This document shows, in pieces, positions 18,395 through 27,764 of a DNA stretch of 64,000 bases (position 1 is its first letter; the number at the start of each line of letters is the position of its first letter). The position numbers and the translations under genes are program-made. The notes beneath the pieces were generated by a model, which did no database searches, was not told the origin of the DNA, and saw nothing but the letters and a program-made list of their open reading frames with translations. This DNA is from Paraburkholderia phosphatilytica (GTDB taxonomy: Bacteria > Pseudomonadota > Gammaproteobacteria > Burkholderiales > Burkholderiaceae): NCBI RefSeq assembly GCF_003443895.1, contig NZ_QQOA01000007.1, forward strand, positions 1-64,000, in the 5' to 3' direction.

Positions 18395-20824
18395 TCACCA
18401 ACCGGTCGCCGGTTCCTCCGCCACCGGCAGCGCGATCGTCACGGCCGTGCCCACGCCCGGTTCGCTCGCCACTTCAACTTCGCCGCCGTGTCGCAACACG
18501 ACCGTTCGCACGAAGGCCATGCCGAGCCCGATACCGTCGATGGCCGGATGCTCGCTCGCATGGAAACGGCGGAACGGCTCGAACATCCGCGCCTGCTGCT
18601 CGGCCGACATCCCGTAGCCCTGGTCGAGAATCGTGCAAGCAACCCGTTCCGGCACGCCGTCGCGCGCGCCCATCGTACAGGCGATGCGCGTGCCGGTCGG
18701 GCTGTATTTGACTGCGTTGTTCAGCAGGTTCACGAGTGCGCGCGTCATCAGCGAGCGGTCCGCGTGGATCCAGAACGCGCCGGTGTCGTCGAGCTGCGCA
18801 TCGAGCTGGATCTGCTTCGCGTGCGCCTGCGGCCACACCTCGTCGCTCGCATCGATCATCAGATCCGCGAAATTGACAGGTTCGAGCGCGTACGCCTGCG
18901 ACTCGGCGCGCGCGAGCTGCACGAAATCGTCGGCGAGCGTCAGCGAACGCTGCGCGTAGCGCTCGATGCGTTCGAGCAGATCGCGCACCTGCGCAGGCTC
19001 GATCGTGCCGCTGCCCTGTGCCGCGCGCGAATCGATCAGCGCACGCTCGATCTCGACGAGCGCGAGAATCGACGCCTGCGGCGAGCGCATGTCGTGCGAC
19101 AGCAGCCGCAATGCGTCCTCGCGGGTCCGCTCGGCCGCGTGCAGCGCGCTCACCTCGACGAGACCCGCGATCCAGCCGCTCGCCTCGCCTTCCGCATTGG
19201 TGCAGCGCGCGTAGCGCAGCAGATGGTCGCGGCCGCTGCTGTCGCGCACTTCGATGCCGGTATCCATCGCCGCGGCGAATTCGCTGCGCACCGGATCGAG
19301 CACCGTCGGCCAGTGCGTGCGCACGAGCGTCTCGACCTCCGCGTCGACGTCGATCGTCTTGATGAAGGTCAGCTCGCCGAACGCGTCGCGCATGCGCCGG
19401 CCTTCCGGCATCGGCGCGCCCAGCCGCGTGAAATGCGCTTTCGCCGCGTGGTTCGCGATCAGCACGATCCCGTTCAGATCGCTGACGAGGATCGGCTCGG
19501 GCATGCTGTCGAGACTGTCCCACACGAAGCGCTTCATGTCCTGCACGCGCTGCGCGGCCTGCGCCATCAGCGCCATGTGCTGCTCCAGCACATCGCCGCC
19601 GAACTCGTGGCGTGCGCGCGGCGCTTCGGGCAGCAGATAAGGTTCGTCGGCGAGCCGTTGGAGTTCCTTGCGCAGATACGACATCGTCATTTCGAGGCGG
19701 CGCCAGTTCCACAGCGGATACACGGCGATCAGCCCGACGATTGCCGGCACCGGCGACATCCACAGCCGCGCGCCGTACAGCAGCAGCGCGCTGCAGCCAA
19801 ACGCGAGCGCGGCGAGACCGAGCGTCAGCAAGAGCGAACGGCGCGGCGACAGCACGAGAAAACCGGCGAGCAGCACCGCGAGCGGCAGCAGCGAGAGCGC
19901 CGCGACGGGCCACGCGCGCAGCGGCTCGATCTCGCGGCCGGTCAACAGCGCATCGAGCACGTTCGCGTGGATATCGACACCGGGCAGCGGGCCGAGCCGG
20001 CCGGACACCGGCGTCGCGAACCGATCGTAGAGACCCGATGCGGTCACGCCGACCAGCACGATGCGGTTGCGCAGCGTCGATGCGGGCACGTCGCCCGCGA
20101 GCACGCTCGCGAACGACACGCGCGCGTACGCATCGGACTGCGGACTGAACGGAATCAGGAAGCGCCCTTCGTCGCCGCCGCCCGGCACACGCTGCCCGGC
20201 GGGATCGGGCGGATGCGCGAGACGCAGCGCGCCGCGTTCGGCCGCGCGCCACACCGGCACCACGATATGCGGCCAGCGCGCGTCGCCTTCGAACATCGCG
20301 ATGCTGCGCACGATACCGTCGCCGTCCACTTCGAGGTTGATATGACCGAGGCCGGCGGCGCGTGTCGCGAGCGGCGCGACCGGTTCGACGACGCTGCGCG
20401 CGCCGTGATTGTCCGCGGGCGCCAGCAGCACCGGCAGATAGACCGGCTTCCCCGTCAGCGCATCCGCGAGCAGCGCATCGTCCGCCGAGGGTTCGGTGAA
20501 CAGCACGTCGTAGACGATCGCGGCTGGCTGCGCGCGCTGCAGCTGTTCGAGAAAACGCGCGTGCACGGCGCGCGACCAGGGCCAGCGGCCGAGCGCCGCG
20601 ATGCTCGCGTTGTCGATCTCGACGATCACGATGTCGCGCGACACCGGCACCGTGCGCAGCGTCAGCAACGCGTCGTAGACGAGGCGGTTCAGGCCCGTGG
20701 TGAGGCCGCCCGCCGCGCTCCACAGAATCAGCGCGATACCGAAGCACGCGACCACGCACCATTCGCCGACGAAGCGTCGCCGGTCGACGGAGCGGCCCGG
20801 AAAGGCGCGTGGATCAGTGCTCAT
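18395..20824 (-). CDS. CHASE2-domain sensor histidine kinase
   Basis: The 809-residue inner-membrane kinase starts with one transmembrane segment (about 23-43) and a large periplasmic CHASE2 domain (about 45-300, with IVIVEIDNASIAALGRWPW and IVYDVLFTEP). About three closely spaced helices follow (about 305-385). The cytoplasmic part has a PAS-like domain (about 420-540), a HisKA domain with phospho-acceptor His577 (LLSHDMRSP), and a HATPase domain with the N box LLNNAVKYSP, the G1 box DQGYGM and the G2 box GIGLGMAF. It likely phosphorylates the OmpR-type regulator at the head of the operon. The signal may reach it through the LysM-FecR protein encoded between them. Confidence 0.92.
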   Translation of the reverse strand: MSTDPRAFPGRSVDRRRFVGEWCVVACFGIALILWSAAGGLTTGLNRLVYDALLTLRTVPVSRDIVIVEIDNASIAALGRWPWSRAVHARFLEQLQRAQPAAIVYDVLFTEPSADDALLADALTGKPVYLPVLLAPADNHGARSVVEPVAPLATRAAGLGHINLEVDGDGIVRSIAMFEGDARWPHIVVPVWRAAERGALRLAHPPDPAGQRVPGGGDEGRFLIPFSPQSDAYARVSFASVLAGDVPASTLRNRIVLVGVTASGLYDRFATPVSGRLGPLPGVDIHANVLDALLTGREIEPLRAWPVAALSLLPLAVLLAGFLVLSPRRSLLLTLGLAALAFGCSALLLYGARLWMSPVPAIVGLIAVYPLWNWRRLEMTMSYLRKELQRLADEPYLLPEAPRARHEFGGDVLEQHMALMAQAAQRVQDMKRFVWDSLDSMPEPILVSDLNGIVLIANHAAKAHFTRLGAPMPEGRRMRDAFGELTFIKTIDVDAEVETLVRTHWPTVLDPVRSEFAAAMDTGIEVRDSSGRDHLLRYARCTNAEGEASGWIAGLVEVSALHAAERTREDALRLLSHDMRSPQASILALVEIERALIDSRAAQGSGTIEPAQVRDLLERIERYAQRSLTLADDFVQLARAESQAYALEPVNFADLMIDASDEVWPQAHAKQIQLDAQLDDTGAFWIHADRSLMTRALVNLLNNAVKYSPTGTRIACTMGARDGVPERVACTILDQGYGMSAEQQARMFEPFRRFHASEHPAIDGIGLGMAFVRTVVLRHGGEVEVASEPGVGTAVTIALPVAEEPATGW

Positions 20825-20885
20825 CGAATGGGTTCATCACGCGTTCGTCGTTCGCCGGCTGGGGCACGCGCCCTCGGCAGGCCAT

Positions 20886-22316
20886 TCAGTACGCCAGCGT
20901 AAAGGAGCGGACCGCGCTGCTTTTCGCGTAGAAGCGGCCGTGCTCGAACTGCTCGGCGATCACGGTCCAGTAATATACGCCGCGCGGCAGATCGGACACG
21001 GTCAGCTGACCGCCGCTCAGGTCCGTGCGATCGACGAGCGGGTTCGCCAGATCGGGCGTGCTCGCGAGCACGAAGCGAAAGCGCGTGTCGGGATTCGAGC
21101 GCGTGACGAACCAGCGGAATGCATACGCGTGACGTTCGCCGACCGGCGCGGCCGATGCGTCGAGCCCCATCTTCCGGCGCTCGAACGCATAGGTCTGCGG
21201 GATGCCTTCGAGGCCGTTCGCATCGATCGCCGAGATGCGCACGAAGTAGGTGCCGTCCGCAAGCGCACCGAACGACGCGTGCGGACTGGTCACCTGGGTG
21301 TCGCGGATCAGGTCGAGGATGCCGGCGTCGCGCGCGATCTGCACGCGCCATGCGAGCGCTCGCGCATCGGTCGACGTGAGGTCGAACGCGACGTCGTCCG
21401 CGTCCTGGATCTTTGCTGGATGGTTGAGCGCGGGCGCCGGCAGCAGTTCGACCGGCGCGCCGACGCTGCCGCCCGCGTGCGTCACGTTGCCGAACTTCGC
21501 GCGCACGAGCTGCGCCGAAGCGCCGAGCGGCACGCCACGCGCGGGGGCCTGCCGGTCCATCGTGTCCTTGTCCACGCCCACCGCGCCATCGAGCACTTCC
21601 ACCGCGGTCTGCTGCTGGCTGCCGTCGTAGTCGACGCGAAAACGCGTGCCGCGCACGCCCGCCACCACCGACGGCGAACGGATCTGGAAGCGGTCGTCCT
21701 GCTTCTTCGCCGGCGTGACCTCGCTGTCCACTTCGCCCTGCTTCAGCCGGATCACGCGGTCGGTCGAACCGACGATCGCCGTGCGCCGGAGCGTGCCGAT
21801 CTCGATCTCCGAGTTCTGCGGCAGCGACACGTGCGAACCGTCCGCCAGCTCCAGCGACACGAAACCGTTCGCGCCGGTCCGCACCCGGTCGCCTTCGACG
21901 AGCGCCATATCCACCGTCACCGGCGCGAACGGCTCCGCGCGAAACGCGTGCTCGGCGACGCCGCTCGTCGCGACCACACGCGCCACCTGGCGCTCCTGCT
22001 TCAGCGCCGCGACCGGCAGACGCAGCACCGTGCCGGGCCGGAGCGCGCGCGGCTCGGCGATGCGATTGACGCGCGCGAGCAACGCCCAGTCACGGGCGTC
22101 GGCGAGATAGCGGTCGGCGAGATCATAGAGGGTGTCGCCCGCGCGCGTGACGTAGCGGACGGTGGCCGATGGCGCGTGACGTGCGGCATGGTGTTCGGCG
22201 TGCGCGCCGGACTGCGCGCGAGCCTCGCCGCTTACGATGGCCAGTGCCCCGAGGACTGCGACGCACGGCATCGCGGAGTGCAACACGCGCTGCGTGCGCT
22301 TCGATTTCGTATTCAT
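20886..22316 (-). CDS. Periplasmic LysM-FecR domain protein
   Basis: The 476-residue protein has a signal peptide (about 1-35, cut near EARAQ) and a LysM peptidoglycan-binding domain (about 53-100, VTRAGDTLYDLADRYL). A FecR domain follows (about 140-245, with LVEGDRVRTGANGFVSLELADG and SPSVVAGVRGTRFRV). The C-terminal half has two fibronectin-III-like repeats, each with a pattern like LADGTYFVRISAID or LPRGVYYWTVIAEQ. Classical FecR proteins are anti-sigma regulators in iron uptake, but no sigma factor or TonB receptor is near. Here it sits between a response regulator and a CHASE2 kinase, so a role as a cell-wall-bound sensing partner is inferred. Confidence 0.88.
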   Translation of the reverse strand: MNTKSKRTQRVLHSAMPCVAVLGALAIVSGEARAQSGAHAEHHAARHAPSATVRYVTRAGDTLYDLADRYLADARDWALLARVNRIAEPRALRPGTVLRLPVAALKQERQVARVVATSGVAEHAFRAEPFAPVTVDMALVEGDRVRTGANGFVSLELADGSHVSLPQNSEIEIGTLRRTAIVGSTDRVIRLKQGEVDSEVTPAKKQDDRFQIRSPSVVAGVRGTRFRVDYDGSQQQTAVEVLDGAVGVDKDTMDRQAPARGVPLGASAQLVRAKFGNVTHAGGSVGAPVELLPAPALNHPAKIQDADDVAFDLTSTDARALAWRVQIARDAGILDLIRDTQVTSPHASFGALADGTYFVRISAIDANGLEGIPQTYAFERRKMGLDASAAPVGERHAYAFRWFVTRSNPDTRFRFVLASTPDLANPLVDRTDLSGGQLTVSDLPRGVYYWTVIAEQFEHGRFYAKSSAVRSFTLAY

Positions 22317-22379
22317 GGTTCTGGTGCGCTGAGGGACCGCACGGCGACCGCTGCCGGCCGTGCCACGGCGCGAGCCGTG

Positions 22380-23078
22380 CTACAGCTCGCCTTTATCCAC
22401 CCGCTCGAGCCGGTAGCCGTATCCGTAGATCGGCGTAAGCCGGTAGCCCCGCTCCGGACGCAGGCCAAGCTTCGAGCGCAACATCGACACGTGGGTGTCC
22501 ATCGTGCGTGACGGGATTTCGTTCTGCTGCTTCCAGATCACGTCGAGAATGTGCGCGCGCGACAGCGGCCGGCTCAGGTGCTGGAACAGCAGCAGCGCGA
22601 GCTCGAACTCCTTCAGCGTCAGCGTCACCTGCTCGCCGCGCGCGACGACCTGCTTCGCGCTCACGTCGAACTCGAACTCGCCGAACACCTCTTTCACCGC
22701 CGACGGGCGCAGCGCATACGCGCGCCTGAGCAGCGAGCCGACGCGCGCGAGCAGCACGCCCGCGGGCACCGGCTTGACGACGTAGTCGTCCGCGCCGGTG
22801 TTGAGCATCGACGTGATGTCGGTTTCGTGGCTGCGGCTCGTCATGAACAGCACCGGCAGCCGCTCGGAGAGACTCTGGCGCACCCAGCGCAAGACTTCGT
22901 CGCCGGACATGTCGGGCACGTTCCAGTCGAGCACCAGCAGATCGAAGGTCTGCCGCCGCAGCTGCCGCACCAGTTCGCGACCTTCCGCGAACGCATGGCA
23001 CACATGCCCCGCCGTAGCCAGCGTCTGACAGACAAAGTCGGCCTGAGCCTGATCGTCATCCAGAACTGCAATTCTCAT
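22380..23078 (-). CDS. OmpR/PhoB-type response regulator
   Basis: The 232-residue protein has a receiver domain (acidic DDD at 7-9, phospho-acceptor Asp51 in LVLDWNVPDMSG, Thr80, Lys102) and a C-terminal winged-helix DNA-binding domain (about 125-230, TLKEFELALLLFQHL and TMDTHVSMLRSKLGL). The start at 23078 is chosen because the receiver begins there; the 243-base upstream extension has no family similarity. It heads the operon with the LysM-FecR and CHASE2 kinase genes and is the likely output of that kinase. Confidence 0.93.
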   Translation of the reverse strand: MRIAVLDDDQAQADFVCQTLATAGHVCHAFAEGRELVRQLRRQTFDLLVLDWNVPDMSGDEVLRWVRQSLSERLPVLFMTSRSHETDITSMLNTGADDYVVKPVPAGVLLARVGSLLRRAYALRPSAVKEVFGEFEFDVSAKQVVARGEQVTLTLKEFELALLLFQHLSRPLSRAHILDVIWKQQNEIPSRTMDTHVSMLRSKLGLRPERGYRLTPIYGYGYRLERVDKGEL

Positions 23079-24152
23079 AGCACCCCGCCATGCAACTTCG
23101 TTGTTCGCTTCTGGATGGCCCCGCGTACTTCGGGTGGAGTGCGTGTCACGACGCAAACGGCGAACTTCCCGCGCCGCGACGTCGCGTACTGCCAGGTCCC
23201 GCCCTGCCCATTGCGTCGTTTTCGACGATCCGACCGCGCCGCCTGGCGGGATGCCCGCTGGTTTCCGCCACTTGCTCAAGCGGCTCCGGGCTATCTCAAA
23301 AATACGGCGCACGACCGCCATTTACTGCATCGGACTACCGGTTGCCGCGGTCGGGAAAAATCATCTTAATCGAAAACGCCATCCGCCTCGAATGTCTTCC
23401 ACCCGCCTGCGGCCGCGTTGCGCACGCATCGAAATGCGCGGCCGCGCTGCTGGCGAGCGTCGTTGGCCCTTGCTCTCGTCACTGATCCGTCATCAGGCTG
23501 GCCGCTGGCGCCGTCCGTCCGCCTTTCACAGGCTTACGAACCTCCATGCCGGCCGGATGCGTCGTGGTTCCCGCTTTGGTCCTGCTCGTGTTCCCGCTCT
23601 TGCGCGGGTGGATGCAGCGCGACGTCCGCTGCCGGATGACGCATGGTCGGCCGCCTGTCGCGCGCCGCACCTGACTGCCGTTCAGGCGTGCCGCGCACGC
23701 CATCGGATGACTCCAGGCCTCGAAAAGAACATCCCGCTCGCGCGTGACAATCGTGTGGCTCCTGTCGCTCCCCGCGTCCACACGCGCCCATCCGATTCGG
23801 GGCCAGGACCCGGTGCAATGGGTCCCGACTGTCCGCCAGTATAAGAAGGCTTCGCAATTAAATCGTTTAAAGATTGTCAGATGCGCTTTACATGTCGCGT
23901 TTACGCTGTTTACTGCCGCGTTTATCGTTCAATCTGACGATTAAAACGTCGATTTAAAGCGAAAACCCGACTATTTTCAGGATTCAATTAAATCGGTTCT
24001 AAAGCCGGGTTATCGGTTTTGCGATGTGCAGCCGACGGTGAACCGCGCGATCGCCCCCTCATTGCGCAACCGTCGTATGTTGCAATTTGTGGCGTTTGTT
24101 GGCAAACTCCATCACCGGACGAACGACTCCCGGACACACTCCGACCCGCCCC
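23079..24152. other. Gene-free kilobase with an AT-rich patch
   Basis: No convincing coding region is seen here; long open frames in this stretch have no recognisable domain. The left part (to about 23840) has ordinary high GC. From about 23840 to 24010 the composition turns strikingly AT-rich for this genome. That patch contains two direct copies of CAATTAAATCG (23855-23865 and 23985-23995) and an inverted CGATTTAA (23950-23957). It lies just upstream of the FAD-GcvT gene and may hold its promoter and operators. It is also upstream of the response-regulator operon on the other strand. Confidence 0.55.
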
Positions 24153-26648
24153 ATGCCTACTCCCATTCCCCAACACGCACGCGTCGTCATCATCGGTGGC
24201 GGCATCGTCGGCTGCTCGGTCGCATGGCATCTGACGAAGCTCGGCTGGACCGACGTCGTGCTGCTCGAACAGGGGCAACTGTCGTGCGGCACCACGTGGC
24301 ACGCCGCCGGCCTCGTCGGCCAGTTGCGCGCGCAGGAAAGCATGACGAAGCTGATCCGCTACTCGACGAAGCTTTACACGGAACTCGAAGCCGAAACCGG
24401 CCTCGCGACGGGCTGGAAGCAGTGTGGCTCGCTGTCGGTTGCGCGGACCGCCGAACGGATGACGCAGCTGGAGCGCACTGCGGCCGTCGCGCGGGCCTAC
24501 GGCGTGGCCTGCGACGTGATCGGGCCGCGCGAGGCCGGCGAGCTGTGGCCCGTGATGCGCACCGACGACCTGCTCGGCGCCGTCTGGCTGCCCGGCGACG
24601 GCAAGGCGAATCCGACCGATCTCACGCAGTCGCTCGCGCGCGGCGCGCGGCTGCGCGGCGCGCGCATCGTCGAGAACACGCGCATCACCGCGATCCATAC
24701 GGACGAATCCGCCGCCGGGCGCGCCGTCACGGGCGTGTCATGGCAGAGCAAGGACGGCGAGACCGGCACGCTGCACGCGGAAATCGTCGTGAACTGCGCG
24801 GGGCAATGGGCGAAGGCGATCGGCCGGCTGTGCGGCGTCACGGTGCCGCTGCATTCGGCCGAGCACTACTACGTCGTGACCGAACCCATCGCGGGTGTGC
24901 ATCCGGACCTGCCGGTGATGCGCGACCCGGACGGCTTCATCTACTTCAAGGAAGAAGTGGGCGGTCTCGTGATGGGCGGTTTCGAGCCCGACGCGAAACC
25001 GTGGGGCATGCACGGCATTCCGGACAACTTCGAATTCCAGTTGCTGCCCGACGACTGGGATCAGTTCGAAATCCTGATGGAAAACGCGCTGCAGCGCGTG
25101 CCGGCACTCGAAACCGCGCAGATCCGGCAGTTCTACAACGGCCCCGAATCGTTCACGCCCGACAACAACTTCATGCTCGGAGAAGCGCCCGAGCTGCGGC
25201 GTTTCTTCATCGGCGCGGGGTTCAACTCGATGGGGATCGCGTCGGCGGGCGGCGCGGGCATGGCGCTCGCCGAGTGGATCGTCAACGGCGCGCCGACGAC
25301 GGACCTGTGGCCGGTCGATATCCGCCGCTTCGCGCGCTTCAACGGCAACGACACGTGGCTGCACGACCGCGTGAAGGAAACGCTCGGCCTGCATTACGCG
25401 ATGCCGTGGCCGAACCGCGAGCTCGACACCGCGCGGCCGTTCCGCCGCTCGCCGCTGTACGCGCTGCTCGCGGAAGACGGCGCGTGCTTCGGCAGCAAGA
25501 TGGGCTGGGAGCGTGCGAATTTCTTCGCGCCATCGAAGCACGACGCGCGCATCGAGTATGCGTTCGGCCAGCAGAACTGGCTGCCGTGGAGCGGCGCCGA
25601 GCATCGCGCGTGCCGCGAAGCGGTGGCGCTGATCGACATGACATCGTTCGCGAAGTTTCTCGTCAAGGGACGCGACGCCGAAGCGGTGCTGCAGGCGCTC
25701 GTCGCGAACGACGTCGCGGTGGCGCCCGGCACCACCGTCTACACCGGCCTGCTCAACGAGCGCGGCGGTTACGAGTCCGACTTCACCGTCACGCGTCTCG
25801 CGCACGACCAGTATCTGATCGTCACGGGCACCGCGCAGGCCACGCGCGACTTCGACACGATCGAGCGGCTCATTCCGGCCGACAGCCACTGCGTGCTGGT
25901 CGACGTGACGAGCCAGTACGCGGTGCTCGCCGTGATGGGCCCACGTTCGCGCGAATTGCTGCAGAGCGTATCGAAGGCCGACTGGAGCCCTGCCGCGTTC
26001 CCGTTCGGGCAAAGCCGCGAAGTCGATCTCGGCTACGCGACCGTGCGCGCGACGCGTATCACGTACGTCGGCGAACTCGGCTGGGAACTGTACGTGCCGA
26101 CGGAATTCGCGGTGGGCGTCTACGAGACGCTGCGCGCGGCGGGCGAACGCTTCGGGCTCGGCTTCGGCCTGGTCAACGCGGGCTATTACGCGGTGGATTC
26201 GCTGCGCATCGAGAAAGGCTACCGCGCATGGGGTCGCGAGCTGTCGCCCGACGTCAATCCGTTCGAGGCGGGTCTCGCGTTCGCATGCAAGCTCGACAAG
26301 GGCATACCGTTCCGCGGCCGCGACGCGTTGCTCGCGCTACGCGACGCGCCGCTGCGCCGTCGCCTCGTGTCGCTCACCGTGGATGGCGCACGCGATCGCA
26401 TGCTGTGGGGTGGCGAAGCGATCCTGCGCGACGGCGTGCCGGTCGGCTCGGTGACGTCGGCGGCATTCGGACATACGCTCGGCTGTCCGGTCGCGCTGGG
26501 TTACGTGAATCGTCGCGACGATGGCGCGGTGGATGCCGCGTGGCTGCAGAACGCACGCTACGCGATCGATCTCGCGGGCGAACTGCTGCCGGTCACGCCG
26601 CATCTGAAGGCGCCGTACGATCCGGCGTCCGCCCGCGTCAAGGCGTGA
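24153..26648 (+). CDS. FAD-dependent oxidoreductase-GcvT fusion (dimethylglycine/sarcosine dehydrogenase-like)
   Basis: The 831-residue protein has an N-terminal FAD domain (VVIIGGGIVGCS, residues 12-22). GTTWHAAGL follows, and its His50 corresponds to the covalent-flavin histidine of dimethylglycine dehydrogenase. A central FAO domain and a C-terminal GcvT aminomethyltransferase/folate domain (about 425-830, with DMTSFAKFLVKG and GYYAVDSLRIEKGYRAWG) come next. Such enzymes demethylate N-methylated glycines and pass the one-carbon unit to tetrahydrofolate. I chose the ATG at 24153 just before the Rossmann strand, although no strong ribosome site is seen. Substrate choice among dimethylglycine, sarcosine and related amines is open. 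The stop overlaps the end of the convergent AraC gene. Confidence 0.88.
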   Translation: MPTPIPQHARVVIIGGGIVGCSVAWHLTKLGWTDVVLLEQGQLSCGTTWHAAGLVGQLRAQESMTKLIRYSTKLYTELEAETGLATGWKQCGSLSVARTAERMTQLERTAAVARAYGVACDVIGPREAGELWPVMRTDDLLGAVWLPGDGKANPTDLTQSLARGARLRGARIVENTRITAIHTDESAAGRAVTGVSWQSKDGETGTLHAEIVVNCAGQWAKAIGRLCGVTVPLHSAEHYYVVTEPIAGVHPDLPVMRDPDGFIYFKEEVGGLVMGGFEPDAKPWGMHGIPDNFEFQLLPDDWDQFEILMENALQRVPALETAQIRQFYNGPESFTPDNNFMLGEAPELRRFFIGAGFNSMGIASAGGAGMALAEWIVNGAPTTDLWPVDIRRFARFNGNDTWLHDRVKETLGLHYAMPWPNRELDTARPFRRSPLYALLAEDGACFGSKMGWERANFFAPSKHDARIEYAFGQQNWLPWSGAEHRACREAVALIDMTSFAKFLVKGRDAEAVLQALVANDVAVAPGTTVYTGLLNERGGYESDFTVTRLAHDQYLIVTGTAQATRDFDTIERLIPADSHCVLVDVTSQYAVLAVMGPRSRELLQSVSKADWSPAAFPFGQSREVDLGYATVRATRITYVGELGWELYVPTEFAVGVYETLRAAGERFGLGFGLVNAGYYAVDSLRIEKGYRAWGRELSPDVNPFEAGLAFACKLDKGIPFRGRDALLALRDAPLRRRLVSLTVDGARDRMLWGGEAILRDGVPVGSVTSAAFGHTLGCPVALGYVNRRDDGAVDAAWLQNARYAIDLAGELLPVTPHLKAPYDPASARVKA

Positions 26649-27558
26649 CGGAGCCGCGGTCAGCGTTCATCTGAGCCGATGTGGAAGACGCCGCGGCAAT
26701 CTCGCGCGGCGTCACGCCGACCAGCCTTCGCGTCCAGTACGCGAGATGGCTCTGGTGCGCGAAGCCCGTTTCGAGCGCGACCTGCGCCGCGCTGAACCGA
26801 CCGTCGCGCAGCAGCGCGCACGCGCGTTCCACACGTCGGCCCACCACATACCGATGCACCGGCATGCCCACGGTCTCGCGAAACAGCACCTTGAAATGCG
26901 GCACGCTCAGTCCGACGAGCGCCGCGAGTTCCGCGAGCGTCAACGGCGTATCGAGATGACTTTCGATGTAGTCGATGACACGCGCGGCCGCTTTCGGCAT
27001 CAGCACGCGACGGCGCTTTTCCTCCTTCGGACTCGCGTCGATCAGCCGCACGACGATCGCCGTGCACAGGCTCTCCGCATACAGCGGGTCCGACGCGCTG
27101 TCGGATTCCAGTTCCGCGCGCAGCGCCCAGGCCAGATGTTCGAGGCGCTTGTCGCGCAGCTGAAGCTGCGGCCTGATCTGCGCGCGCGACGGCTTCAGGT
27201 CGAGCTGTCCGACGGTGCGCTCGACGAACTCGTTCGCGAGCCAGATGCGCAGCACCGTGCAGTCGCCGTCATCCGCCCACTCGCCATCGAGACCCGCGGG
27301 AATCACATCGGCATCGCCGTGCGACTGCAGACGCGCGAGCCGGCGGCCGTTGCACAGGCAATTCGCCCGGACCGGCGCGCCCACATGCACACCGATGCGA
27401 TGATGATCGACGGCGGGCACGCGATGCACGCCCGCGCTGATGCCGATCAGCTCCGCACCGAAGCCATCCCATCCGAGCCCGGCGCTCGAACGCAGGCTCG
27501 CGCGCGCGGCGCTGAACGGGATCGGCGCGATGGTGGAGCCGGATACGATCGATTGCAT
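26638..27558 (-). CDS. AraC-family transcriptional regulator
   Basis: The 306-residue protein has a variable N-terminal sensing region and a C-terminal double helix-turn-helix (about 190-290: LTLAELAALVGLSVPHFKVLF, then AAQVALETGFAHQSHLAYWTRR), with the terminal VTPREI segment typical of the family. It converges on the FAD-GcvT gene with an 11-base overlap and is divergent from the NmrA-type gene. Either neighbour could be its target. Confidence 0.88.
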   Translation of the reverse strand: MQSIVSGSTIAPIPFSAARASLRSSAGLGWDGFGAELIGISAGVHRVPAVDHHRIGVHVGAPVRANCLCNGRRLARLQSHGDADVIPAGLDGEWADDGDCTVLRIWLANEFVERTVGQLDLKPSRAQIRPQLQLRDKRLEHLAWALRAELESDSASDPLYAESLCTAIVVRLIDASPKEEKRRRVLMPKAAARVIDYIESHLDTPLTLAELAALVGLSVPHFKVLFRETVGMPVHRYVVGRRVERACALLRDGRFSAAQVALETGFAHQSHLAYWTRRLVGVTPREIAAASSTSAQMNADRGSVTP

Positions 27559-27764
27559 GCGAGACCTCGCGATACGTCGAATAACGCACCATTGTGCATG
27601 ACGTCGCGGTGCGCTGCCGATCGCGCCGCATAGGGCCCTTTCCCGCGCGCGAGCGACGCGCGCAACACGTCATCCGGATCTGCTCGCCTTCATCCGACGC
27701 TGCGCGACGCGCGCCTGACCGGCCGCTACGATGGCCTCGACCTTTTTCTGAAGCGAGGCAAACC

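Noticed and set aside
18338..20902. An 854-codon plus-strand frame opposite the CHASE2 kinase
   Set aside because: It lies over an intact kinase gene and translates to a low-complexity Arg/His-rich sequence without domains.
23101..23844. A 247-codon open frame in the gap after the response-regulator gene
   Set aside because: No domain or ribosome site, and an Arg/Pro/His-rich translation typical of chance frames in GC-rich DNA.
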